This document shows positions 1 to 5,564 of a stretch of 13,883 bases of DNA, in pieces. The DNA comes from Aquificaceae bacterium (GTDB lineage: Bacteria > Aquificota > Aquificia > Aquificales > Aquificaceae). The position numbers were made by a program, and so were the translations under genes. The stretch is from contig WFPN01000124.1 of assembly GCA_015487535.1 (NCBI GenBank), positions 1 to 13,883 of the forward strand. The letters are read 5' to 3'. The first letter of the stretch is position 1; the number at the start of each line of letters is the position of its first letter. Under the pieces are notes generated by a model that searched no databases, was not told where the DNA came from, and saw only the letters and a program-made list of their open reading frames with translations.

Positions 1-1001
1 TCAAGCCTGTTCTTCAGGTCCTCACGGTAGAAGAAGAGGGCGTCCTCCAAGCGGGCTCTAAGGACCTTCTCGTACCCCCTCCTTATCAGGTCAGTCTTCG
101 GCTCGTTGTTGCTCACACCTATAAAGAGATTAGTTAGTTTGCCCTCCTTAGATACACAGAAGAACCTCTGATGATGGGCTGCGACGGTGATTATAACTTT
201 CTCCGGGAGCTCGAGGAACCTCTCCTCGAACCTTCCTAGAACCGGGAAGGGATACTCGACTAGGTTGGTTACCTCCTCCACCAGGCCCTCCGGGTACTCC
301 ACCTTACCACCGTGGGATTTCACGATCTCCTCTATTCCATCGAGAACCGTCCTCCTCCTCTTCTCTATCTGCGGAATTACCCGGTTCTCCTCAAGGACCT
401 TCAGGTAATCCGAGGCCTCTTCGAGTTCTATCCAGCCACCGGAGAGGAACCTGTGGCCCTGGGTTCTTCTCCCGGCCTTAAGATCACCGAACCTGAGGTC
501 GAGCACATCGCTGCCGTAAAGGGCGAGGAGCCACCTTACAGGCCTCGAGAAGGTCATTCTCTTGGAGGAGGTCCATCTCATCCTCTTGGGTAAGGGAACG
601 GAGAGCAGTATGTCTTCAAATCTATCCTTCAGATTGTCCAGCCTGCTTTTACCTTCGTGAACCACCTTTATTGCCGCGTACTCCCCCTTTCCCCTCTTCT
701 CTTTGAATACCTCCTCCGGGCCCGCCCCGTGTTTTTTGAGAAAACCCTCAAGGGCCTTGGTGGGCCTTCCCTCCTCGTCGAACGCCACCTTCCAGGGTGG
801 GCCGAAGATCACCTCCTCCTTTATCTCCTTCCTGTCCTCAAATTCTCTGATGTAAAAGGCGAGCCTCCTCGGGGTTCCAAAGGTCTCTATATCTTCCCTC
901 TTGAGGATCTCGCCCAGTTTTCCCTTGATAAAGTCCAGGGCTGGTTCTATAACGGAAGGAGGGAGCTCTTCTGTACCGATCTCTATGAGGAGGTCTCTCA
1001 T
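1..1001 (-). CDS. glyS: Glycyl-tRNA synthetase beta subunit, partial (3' end outside window)
   Basis: Beta subunit of the bacterial alpha2-beta2 glycyl-tRNA synthetase, which charges tRNA-Gly in the cytoplasm. The family's beta chain is mainly responsible for tRNA binding. The visible 333 residues open with the family signature (M)RDLLIEIGTEELPPSV. Further in are RPVRWLLALYG, a HHQRFF segment followed by LFIGVSNNEP, and near the window edge RARLEDALFFYREDLK, all typical of GlyS. About half of the usual 670-700 residues is present, so the C-terminal HD-like and anticodon-binding parts lie beyond base 1. It follows glyQ after 13 bp and is surely cotranscribed. Start: ATG at 1001 matches homologues. 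An in-frame TTG at 1010-1008 lies 7 nt after an AGG (1020-1018) and would add only three residues, so it is a real alternative. Confidence 0.95.
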   Translation of the reverse strand, partial: MRDLLIEIGTEELPPSVIEPALDFIKGKLGEILKREDIETFGTPRRLAFYIREFEDRKEIKEEVIFGPPWKVAFDEEGRPTKALEGFLKKHGAGPEEVFKEKRGKGEYAAIKVVHEGKSRLDNLKDRFEDILLSVPLPKRMRWTSSKRMTFSRPVRWLLALYGSDVLDLRFGDLKAGRRTQGHRFLSGGWIELEEASDYLKVLEENRVIPQIEKRRRTVLDGIEEIVKSHGGKVEYPEGLVEEVTNLVEYPFPVLGRFEERFLELPEKVIITVAAHHQRFFCVSKEGKLTNLFIGVSNNEPKTDLIRRGYEKVLRARLEDALFFYREDLKNRL

Positions 1002-1014
1002 CGCTATCAATATA

Positions 1015-1857
1015 TTACCTAAGCAGCTCTAAGTAGAGCTGGGCTATTTCCCTCGCCAGGCCGCTCATCCTCCGTATGTACCTGGCCCTCTCCTGAACGG
1101 AGATAGCTCCCCTCGCGTCGAGGAGGTTGAACGTATGGGAGCACTTGAGCAGGTAATCGTAAGCCGGAAGGACCAGTCTTTCCCCAACGAGCCTCTTGGA
1201 CTCGGACTCGAACATCTCGAACAGTCTAAAGAGCATATCGACGTCCGCCTTCTCGAAGTTGTAGGTGCTCCACTCCCACTCCGCCCTTTTGAAGATGTCC
1301 CCGTAGGTTATCCCCTTCTTCCACTCTATATCGAATACACTGCCCGCCTCCTGGATGTACATGGCTATCCTCTCTAGTCCGTACGTTATCTCCACCGATA
1401 TCTCGTCCAGGTCGAGCCCGCCGGACTGCTGGAAGTAGGTGAACTGGGTTATCTCCATGCCGTCTAACCAGACCTCCCACCCGAGACCCCATGCGCCCAG
1501 GGTAGGCGACTCCCAGTCGTCCTCGACGAACCTTATATCGTGATCCTTGACGTTTATACCTAGGGCTTCAAGACTTTCAAGGTATATCCCCTGAGGGTCA
1601 TCTGGAGCTGGCTTGAGGATAACCTGAAACTGGTAGTAGTGCTGGAGTCTGTTGGGGTTCTCTCCGTACCTGCCGTCCTGAGGTCTTCTCGAAGGTTCCA
1701 CGTAGGCCACGTTCCAGGGCTGAGGACCTAGGACCTTCAAAAAGGTGGCAGGGTTCATCGTCCCCGCACCGACCTCCACGTCGTAGGGCTGCCATATAAG
1801 ACAGCCTCTGTCCGCCCAGAAGCGATGGAGGTTCATTATTATCTCTTGGAAGTACAT
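1015..1857 (-). CDS. glyQ: Glycyl-tRNA synthetase alpha subunit
   Basis: Catalytic class II subunit (280 residues, normal family length) that makes glycyl-adenylate and passes glycine to tRNA-Gly together with GlyS. The protein is highly conserved throughout: GAGTMNPATF at about residues 29-38, VAYVEPSRRPQDGRYG at 49-64, NPNRLQHYYQFQVILKP at 66-82, then DDWESPTLGAWGLGWEVW, MEITQFTYFQQ, and the motif-3-like TYGLERIAMY. No residue looks missing or odd. The start at 1857 fits homologues, which begin M-x-F-Q; a second Met at residue 8 is less likely. There is no Shine-Dalgarno upstream; a TAAAAT box ends 7 nt before the ATG, which suggests a leaderless or nearly leaderless mRNA. It is first gene of the glyQ-glyS unit, divergent from the radical SAM gene. 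Confidence 0.97.
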   Translation of the reverse strand: MYFQEIIMNLHRFWADRGCLIWQPYDVEVGAGTMNPATFLKVLGPQPWNVAYVEPSRRPQDGRYGENPNRLQHYYQFQVILKPAPDDPQGIYLESLEALGINVKDHDIRFVEDDWESPTLGAWGLGWEVWLDGMEITQFTYFQQSGGLDLDEISVEITYGLERIAMYIQEAGSVFDIEWKKGITYGDIFKRAEWEWSTYNFEKADVDMLFRLFEMFESESKRLVGERLVLPAYDYLLKCSHTFNLLDARGAISVQERARYIRRMSGLAREIAQLYLELLR

Positions 1858-1864
1858 GGGGAGT

Positions 1865-1870
1865 ATTTTA
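1865..1870 (-). promoter_or_regulatory. Candidate -10 box of glyQ (TAAAAT)
   Basis: Read on the minus strand, TAAAAT is followed by seven bases (ACTCCCC) and then the glyQ ATG. No Shine-Dalgarno lies between. With the usual distance from a -10 hexamer to the transcription start, the RNA would begin at or next to the ATG. I see no convincing -35 element. The extended string GTTAAAATACT also occurs upstream of the GAF-GGDEF gene (5532-5542). Confidence 0.4.
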
Positions 1871-1898
1871 ACTTAAGTACTAAGCGGTTATCCGCGGA
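1871..1898. promoter_or_regulatory. Cluster of short palindromes in the glyQ / radical SAM divergent gap
   Basis: This part of the 93-bp divergent gap holds several overlapping dyads: ACTTAAGT (1871-1878), GCGG-TTAT-CCGC (1884-1895) and TCCGCGGA (1891-1898). They lie upstream of both candidate promoters, where an operator for a dimeric regulator could sit. It is the only G+C-rich patch in an otherwise AT-rich gap. No known operator is recognised, and short palindromes can arise by chance. Confidence 0.25.
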
Positions 1899-1936
1899 CC
1901 ACTGTTTATATGTATGGACTTAGATTTATTGATGAA

Positions 1937-1942
1937 TAAATT
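1937..1942 (+). promoter_or_regulatory. Candidate -10 box of the radical SAM gene (TAAATT)
   Basis: TAAATT is followed by eight bases and the ATG at 1951. No Shine-Dalgarno is present (the bases before the ATG are GTAAAGAA). This matches the spacing seen at several other SD-less genes in the window and fits leaderless transcription. No clear -35 is visible, and AT-rich sequence makes chance matches likely. Confidence 0.3.
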
Positions 1943-1950
1943 GTAAAGAA

Positions 1951-2970
1951 ATGAAGGCATTAGCGAAGTTCTGGAGACCTGTAAACGGGAAGGTGGAGTG
2001 CTACCTCTGCCCCGTAGGGTGCGAACTCAAGGATGGGCAGGTTGGCTCATGCGGGGTGAGGGTTAACCACGGTGGAAAGCTCTACACCTACACTTATGGA
2101 TCCCTTATATCGGCGGCTATAGACCCTATCGAGAAGAAACCTCTCTTCCACTTCTATCCGGGACACGGAACCCTTACGATAGCCACCCCCGGTTGCAACC
2201 TACACTGCAAGGGATGTCAGAACTGGGAGATATCTCAGGTTCCCAAGGGAGAGGTTTTCAAGAACAGGTTCTTTGAGGATACCAACGTTCCACCGGAGCT
2301 TGTCGTGGAAAAGGCCCTAGAGGAAGGCTGCGAGAGCATATCCTACTCTTACTCAGATCCAACTATCTTCGCCGAGTACATGATAGATGTGGCGAGGCTT
2401 GCAAAGGAGAGGGGCCTCAAGAACGTGATGGTTACCGCAGGGTACATAAACCCCGAACCCCTCGAGGAGATAGACAGGTATATGGACGCGTACAGCATAG
2501 ACCTGAAGTTCTTTTCGGACGAGTCTTACAGAAAATACTCTAAAGGGAGGTTAGAGCCCGTCCTCGAAACCATAAAGTTCGTCTTCGAGAGGGGAAAGTG
2601 GGTAGAGCTCACCACACTTCTCGTGCCACGCTACCTGGACGAGAACCAGGTAAGGAAGATATCCGAGTGGATAGCGAACGAGCTCGCCCCGTGGGTCCCA
2701 TGGCATCTGTCGAGGTTCTTCCCTTACTACAAGGCCACCGATCTGCCTCCCACACCGGTGGAGGATCTTGAGAAGGCTTACAGGATAGGGAAGGAGGCAT
2801 GTCTCGAGTACGTTTACGTGGGCAATCTCTTCGGGAACGAACACGAGAGCACCTTCTGTCCTAACTGCGGAAACGAGGTTATAGGTAGAAAGGGGTACAT
2901 GATAACGAAGATCGACCTGGAAAGGGGCAGATGCAGGAGCTGTGGATACGAAATAAAAGGGAGGTTCTAA
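1951..2970 (+). CDS. amrS: AmmeMemoRadiSam-type radical SAM enzyme
   Basis: Radical SAM protein of 339 residues, close to the usual length of the AmmeMemoRadiSam-system enzyme (a family often mislabelled pyruvate-formate-lyase activase). The exact reaction of the family is not settled. Visible: an N-terminal Cys cluster (C17, C20, C24, C34), a conserved GSLISAAIDPIEKKPLFHFYPG stretch at about 50-71, which includes the family's EKKPL segment, and the 4Fe-4S/SAM motif CNLHCKGC (C82, C86, C89; CxxxCxxC) followed by QNWEIS. At the C-terminus is a zinc-ribbon-like pair CPNC (303/306) and CRSC (328/331), typical of this subfamily. The partner proteins of the named system (AMMECR1 and Memo domains) are not in this window, so they lie elsewhere or are absent. 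It is transcribed alone, divergent from glyQ, and ends tail-to-tail in a 4-bp overlap with the next gene. Confidence 0.88.
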   Translation: MKALAKFWRPVNGKVECYLCPVGCELKDGQVGSCGVRVNHGGKLYTYTYGSLISAAIDPIEKKPLFHFYPGHGTLTIATPGCNLHCKGCQNWEISQVPKGEVFKNRFFEDTNVPPELVVEKALEEGCESISYSYSDPTIFAEYMIDVARLAKERGLKNVMVTAGYINPEPLEEIDRYMDAYSIDLKFFSDESYRKYSKGRLEPVLETIKFVFERGKWVELTTLLVPRYLDENQVRKISEWIANELAPWVPWHLSRFFPYYKATDLPPTPVEDLEKAYRIGKEACLEYVYVGNLFGNEHESTFCPNCGNEVIGRKGYMITKIDLERGRCRSCGYEIKGRF

Positions 2971-2976
2971 CCTTCT
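2959..2976. other. Hairpin centred on convergent, overlapping stop codons
   Basis: The plus-strand stop TAA and the minus-strand stop TAG share CTAA (2967-2970). Around them, GGGAGGT (2959-2965) can pair with ACCTTCT (2970-2976), including two G-U pairs, across a 4-base loop. No T-tract follows on the plus strand. On the minus strand a T-rich run (TTTTATTT) follows, but the stem is weaker there because the G-U pairs become A-C. It may slow convergent transcription, but it is not a textbook terminator. Confidence 0.25.
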
Positions 2977-3230
2977 ACCTCTATCTTCTGAGCCTTCCTC
3001 TTCTTAGATCTTCCCTCCACTTTCTTCTCTAGGCTCTCCACCTGATAATCTAGAAGCGCTTTAGCTATCTTAAGAAGTGAAAGCTCTATGTTGTAAACGT
3101 TCCTGATTACTTCCTCCCTTACCTCCCTGGGTGGTAGTAGATGTTCAAATATACCGAATAAGCTCTTCTTTAGCTCCTGAACCTCTCCCTCGAGGCTCTC
3201 AACCTTTAGCTCCTCTTTTTTCTTCGCCAT
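2967..3230 (-). CDS. Small highly charged helical protein, function unknown
   Basis: An 87-residue protein I cannot assign. It is rich in Lys and Glu, opens MAKKKEELKVESLEGEVQEL, and appears almost wholly helical, with heptad-like spacing in two segments (about 10-25 and 43-72) separated by HLLPPREVREE. The C-terminal tail is basic (RSKKRKAQK). There is no Cys, no signal peptide and no membrane segment. This could be a coiled-coil dimer or a small nucleic-acid- or protein-binding factor; both are guesses. Support for it as a real gene: it fills the space between the radical SAM gene and DGC1 exactly, no better frame exists there, and its ATG is preceded by a perfect TATAAT at leaderless distance. 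It has no Shine-Dalgarno. Confidence 0.7.
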   Translation of the reverse strand: MAKKKEELKVESLEGEVQELKKSLFGIFEHLLPPREVREEVIRNVYNIELSLLKIAKALLDYQVESLEKKVEGRSKKRKAQKIEVEG

Positions 3231-3238
3231 ATTTATAA

Positions 3239-3244
3239 ATTATA
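3239..3244 (-). promoter_or_regulatory. Consensus -10 box TATAAT before the 87-residue gene
   Basis: On the minus strand a perfect TATAAT is followed by eight bases (TTATAAAT) and then the ATG at 3230. There is no Shine-Dalgarno. This is the best promoter match in the window and predicts a leaderless transcript. The same 45-bp gap (3231-3275) must also drive DGC1 in the other direction, where a weaker TAGACT (3265-3270) lies 5 nt before that gene's ATG. Confidence 0.45.
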
Positions 3245-3275
3245 TGCTTTAATAGAGGCAACGATAGACTACTTA

Positions 3276-4349
3276 ATGGGGTTAAGGGGTAGGTTCCGAG
3301 CCTTCGTAGATAGCATAATACCTCCTCAGGAGAGATCGCCCAATCCCTTAATATACAGAACGGCCTTTCTAAGGATAGCCCTGCTTACCGTTCTCTCCTT
3401 CATCGGGTCGATAGCCGCCCTGATGTACTCGATCATGGATTTCTCTGAGAACGACTTTGCCGTTGCCCTTTCGGAGCTCCTGGTCGGGATACTCCTCTTT
3501 CTCACCCCCTTTATAGCTAGAAAGTACAAAAACATAGATGCTCTCGCGACCCTCGCCATACTGCTGTTTGGTTCCGTTTTCATCGTGGCCATCTTCGACG
3601 AGCTGCCCGAAGACAAATCTAGCTTCGTATGGCTTAGCGTTGTTCCCGCCCTTTCCTTTGTTCTCAAGGGCAGAAGAGGTATCTACTGGTCTGCGGGCTA
3701 TCTACTGGTCCACTTCATTTTTGTGCTCATCGCCGGCAAGCTGTGGACGGAGTCTTTGCTGGATGCGTACCTCAGCTACTCCCTCGTAACGGTTATCTTC
3801 TACTTCTACGCCTGGATGTCGGAGAGGTACAGGGAAGTCTGGGAGAGGATAGCGAGAACCGATAACCTGACCGGGATACTAAACAGAATAGCCTTCGAGG
3901 AGATACTCAGCAGAGAGGTTGAAAACGCTAGGAAAAACGGGGAGCCCCTCTCCTTGGTAATATTCGATATAGATAACTTTAAGCAGATAAACGATACCTA
4001 TGGCCACCCTTTCGGGGACAGGGTTATAAAGAAGGTAGCCTCGATAGCCTTGGAAAACCTTGGAGAAGCGGACATAATCGCTAGATGGGGGGGCGAGGAG
4101 TTCATAATCCTTATGCCGGGAAAGAACCTCAGGAGGGCGGTTGCCATCTCCGACAAGATAAGAAGAAAGATCCAGTCTTACAGGTTCAAAGACGAACTCA
4201 TGGTTACGGCAAGCTTCGGCGTGGCACAGCTTACCAGGGACGACGATGTGCCGAGGCTTGTCCTGAGGGCCGACAAGGCTCTCTATCAGGCTAAGAGAGA
4301 GGGGAAGAACAAGGTTAGGAGCTTCATGGAACGTATTGATTTAAAATAG
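3276..4349 (+). CDS. Diguanylate cyclase DGC1: six-TM sensor + GGDEF
   Basis: Inner-membrane protein of 357 residues predicted to make c-di-GMP from two GTP. After a short hydrophilic N-terminus come about six membrane segments (roughly 29-53, 61-80, 88-107, 114-131, 137-154, 164-181) with very short loops, so the sensor is the membrane bundle itself. The GGDEF domain starts near DNLTGILNR (196-204) and continues with FDIDNFKQINDTYGH (230-244), GGEEF at 272-276, TASFGVAQ and the C-terminal RADKALYQAKREGKN. All catalytic residues are there, so it should be active. The product-inhibition site RxxD is absent: the aligned residues are GEAD (263-266). First gene of the run to uvrA; rph follows after 7 bp. 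No Shine-Dalgarno at the correct distance. The ligand or stimulus cannot be told. Confidence 0.92.
   Translation: MGLRGRFRAFVDSIIPPQERSPNPLIYRTAFLRIALLTVLSFIGSIAALMYSIMDFSENDFAVALSELLVGILLFLTPFIARKYKNIDALATLAILLFGSVFIVAIFDELPEDKSSFVWLSVVPALSFVLKGRRGIYWSAGYLLVHFIFVLIAGKLWTESLLDAYLSYSLVTVIFYFYAWMSERYREVWERIARTDNLTGILNRIAFEEILSREVENARKNGEPLSLVIFDIDNFKQINDTYGHPFGDRVIKKVASIALENLGEADIIARWGGEEFIILMPGKNLRRAVAISDKIRRKIQSYRFKDELMVTASFGVAQLTRDDDVPRLVLRADKALYQAKREGKNKVRSFMERIDLK
4268..4311 (+). repeat. 44-nt near-identical block shared by DGC1 and DGC2, copy 1
   Basis: The end of the GGDEF domain, encoding ADKALYQAKREGKN, is 42/44 identical at DNA level to 6502-6545 in DGC2, with 27 identical bases at its start. 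The rest of the two genes is much more divergent. It suggests duplication followed by sequence exchange, or strong local constraint on both protein and codons. Confidence 0.6.
4342..4347 (+). promoter_or_regulatory. Candidate internal -10 box before rph (TAAAAT)
   Basis: TAAAAT overlaps the end of DGC1 and is followed by nine bases and the rph ATG. rph has no Shine-Dalgarno, so it may have its own leaderless start in addition to read-through from DGC1. The hexamer also encodes the DGC1 C-terminus (DLK-stop), so the match may be incidental. Confidence 0.3.
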
Positions 4350-4356
4350 TTCAGCT

Positions 4357-5124
4357 ATGCGTAAGGACGGTAGAAAGGAGGACGAGCTAAGGCCGGTAAG
4401 GATAATCAGGGACTTCCTGAGTTATCCAGAGGGCTCGTGCTTGATAGAGTTCGGGAACACGAAGGTAATATGCGCTGCCTCTGTGACGGACACTGTCCCA
4501 CCTTTCCTGAAGGGGAAGGGGCAGGGATGGATAACGGCGGAGTACTCGATGCTCCCGAGAGCTACTCACACGAGGAACATAAGGGAATCGGTTCAGGGAA
4601 AGATAAGCGGTAGAACCCACGAGATACAGAGGATGATAGGCAGAGCGATGAGGACCGCTGTGGATCTGACCAAGCTCGGTGAGAGGACTATATGGGTTGA
4701 CTGCGACGTCATACAGGCGGATGGCGGAACCAGAACGGCCTCAATAACGGGGGCCTTCGTCGCGGTTGCGGACGCTCTTATAAAGCTGTACGAGGAAGGT
4801 ATTCTCACCAGCGTTCCTGTAAAGGACTTCGTCGCTGCCGTGAGCGTGGGCATAGTCGGCGGCAGGCCCATGCTAGATCTTAACTTTGAGGAGGACTCGA
4901 CAGCCCAGGTTGATATGAACGTGGTTGGAACCGGAAGCGGGAAGTTCTCCGAGGTCCAAGCTATGGGGGAGGAGCACACCTTCTCGAGAGACGAGCTAGA
5001 CAACCTCCTCGACCTTGCTCTCAAAGGGATATCGGAGCTTGTCGAGCTCCAGAAGGCGCTCTACGAGGTCAGCAGAAGCGTTGGATACTGGAAGAGAAAG
5101 TCCGTGAAGGAGGTGAGGTTCTGA
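4357..5124 (+). CDS. rph: Ribonuclease PH
   Basis: Phosphate-dependent 3'-to-5' exoribonuclease that trims the 3' end of tRNA precursors and works as a hexameric ring in the cytoplasm. The 255-residue length is normal. Visible family blocks: MRKDGRKEDELRPV at the N-terminus, EYSMLPRATHTRN, GRTHEIQRMIGRAMR, then WVDCDVIQADGGTRTASITG, which carries the conserved acidic and phosphate-site residues, and YWKRKSVKEVRF at the end. Nothing is missing. It lies 7 bp after DGC1, and its last codons contain the Shine-Dalgarno of the next gene; its TGA stop overlaps the probable CTG start of that gene. The link to cyclases and a lipoprotein has no obvious functional logic and is probably simple operon packing. 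Confidence 0.97.
   Translation: MRKDGRKEDELRPVRIIRDFLSYPEGSCLIEFGNTKVICAASVTDTVPPFLKGKGQGWITAEYSMLPRATHTRNIRESVQGKISGRTHEIQRMIGRAMRTAVDLTKLGERTIWVDCDVIQADGGTRTASITGAFVAVADALIKLYEEGILTSVPVKDFVAAVSVGIVGGRPMLDLNFEEDSTAQVDMNVVGTGSGKFSEVQAMGEEHTFSRDELDNLLDLALKGISELVELQKALYEVSRSVGYWKRKSVKEVRF
5107..5116 (+). promoter_or_regulatory. Perfect Shine-Dalgarno that fixes a CTG start
   Basis: AAGGAGGTGA inside the end of rph is fully complementary to the bacterial 16S rRNA 3' tail. Counting from the end of GGAGG, seven bases separate it from the in-frame CTG at 5121. The GTG at 5145 would be 31 bases away, far too distant. This is the strongest ribosome-binding site in the window and it points at a non-standard start codon. 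Confidence 0.75.
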
Positions 5125-5564
5125 GGACTCTGATACTGCTGCTAGTGGGCTTTCTGATAGTGTCCTGCCAGGATCTGCCGAAGGAGTACAGGGGTGAGGA
5201 GGGGAAGAAGAAGCTCGAAAGGTACAGGAACCAGTTTGTAGAAGGCGTTGTTCTCCTGGACGAGAAGCTGAGGGATAAGCTACCCAAAGGAGACTTCTTT
5301 CTGATAATAGCGGTGAAGAGCCCGGAGGATCCGCAGCCTATAGCTGTTCTCAGGGTCAGGAACCCTGAGTTCCCATACAGATTTAAGATAACGGGCAAGC
5401 ACAAGATAAGACAGGACAAGCTTATAGAGGGAGAGCTTATAGTGAGTGCTAGGGTGAGCAGATCCCCCATGGCGGAGGTCCAGAAAGGGGATTTGGTTGG
5501 GAGCGCTTCGGCGAAGGCGGGCGACAGGGGGGTTAAAATACTACTGAGTACGGAGGTTCCGTGA
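5121..5564 (+). CDS. Small lipoprotein with a CcmI/CycH C-terminal-like domain, probable CTG start
   Basis: From CTG at 5121 the product has 147 residues. Residues 1-16, read (M)RTLILLLVGFLIVSC, form a complete lipoprotein signal: Arg, hydrophobic core, lipobox IVSC with Cys16 as the lipidated residue. The next standard start (GTG, 5145) falls inside this core and would destroy the signal. No other start fits. The mature part (about 132 residues, anchored in the periplasm by the lipid) has no Cys. By eye it aligns with the C-terminal domain of CcmI/CycH, the apocytochrome c chaperone part: G-x-V-x-LD near VEGVVLLDEKL, then KGDFFLIIAV, PIAVLRV, FPYRF and VSARVSRSPMAEVQKGDLVGSA. The TPR and membrane parts of CcmI are absent. 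A role in cytochrome c maturation is inference only. It overlaps rph (CTGA) and DGC2 (TGATG), so it is translationally coupled on both sides. Confidence 0.8.
   Translation: MRTLILLLVGFLIVSCQDLPKEYRGEEGKKKLERYRNQFVEGVVLLDEKLRDKLPKGDFFLIIAVKSPEDPQPIAVLRVRNPEFPYRFKITGKHKIRQDKLIEGELIVSARVSRSPMAEVQKGDLVGSASAKAGDRGVKILLSTEVP

Noticed and set aside
187..1022. Plus-strand open frames at 187-408, 312-593 and 657-1022
   Set aside because: All antisense to glyS, whose protein is continuous from 1001 to the window edge and matches the family.
1858..1950. T-box or other riboswitch upstream of glyQ
   Set aside because: If the TAAAAT box is the promoter there is no leader at all, and even the full gap is only 93 bp, with no T-box-like core.
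5145..5147. GTG as the lipoprotein start
   Set aside because: It would cut the signal peptide through its core and leave the perfect Shine-Dalgarno 31 nt away.
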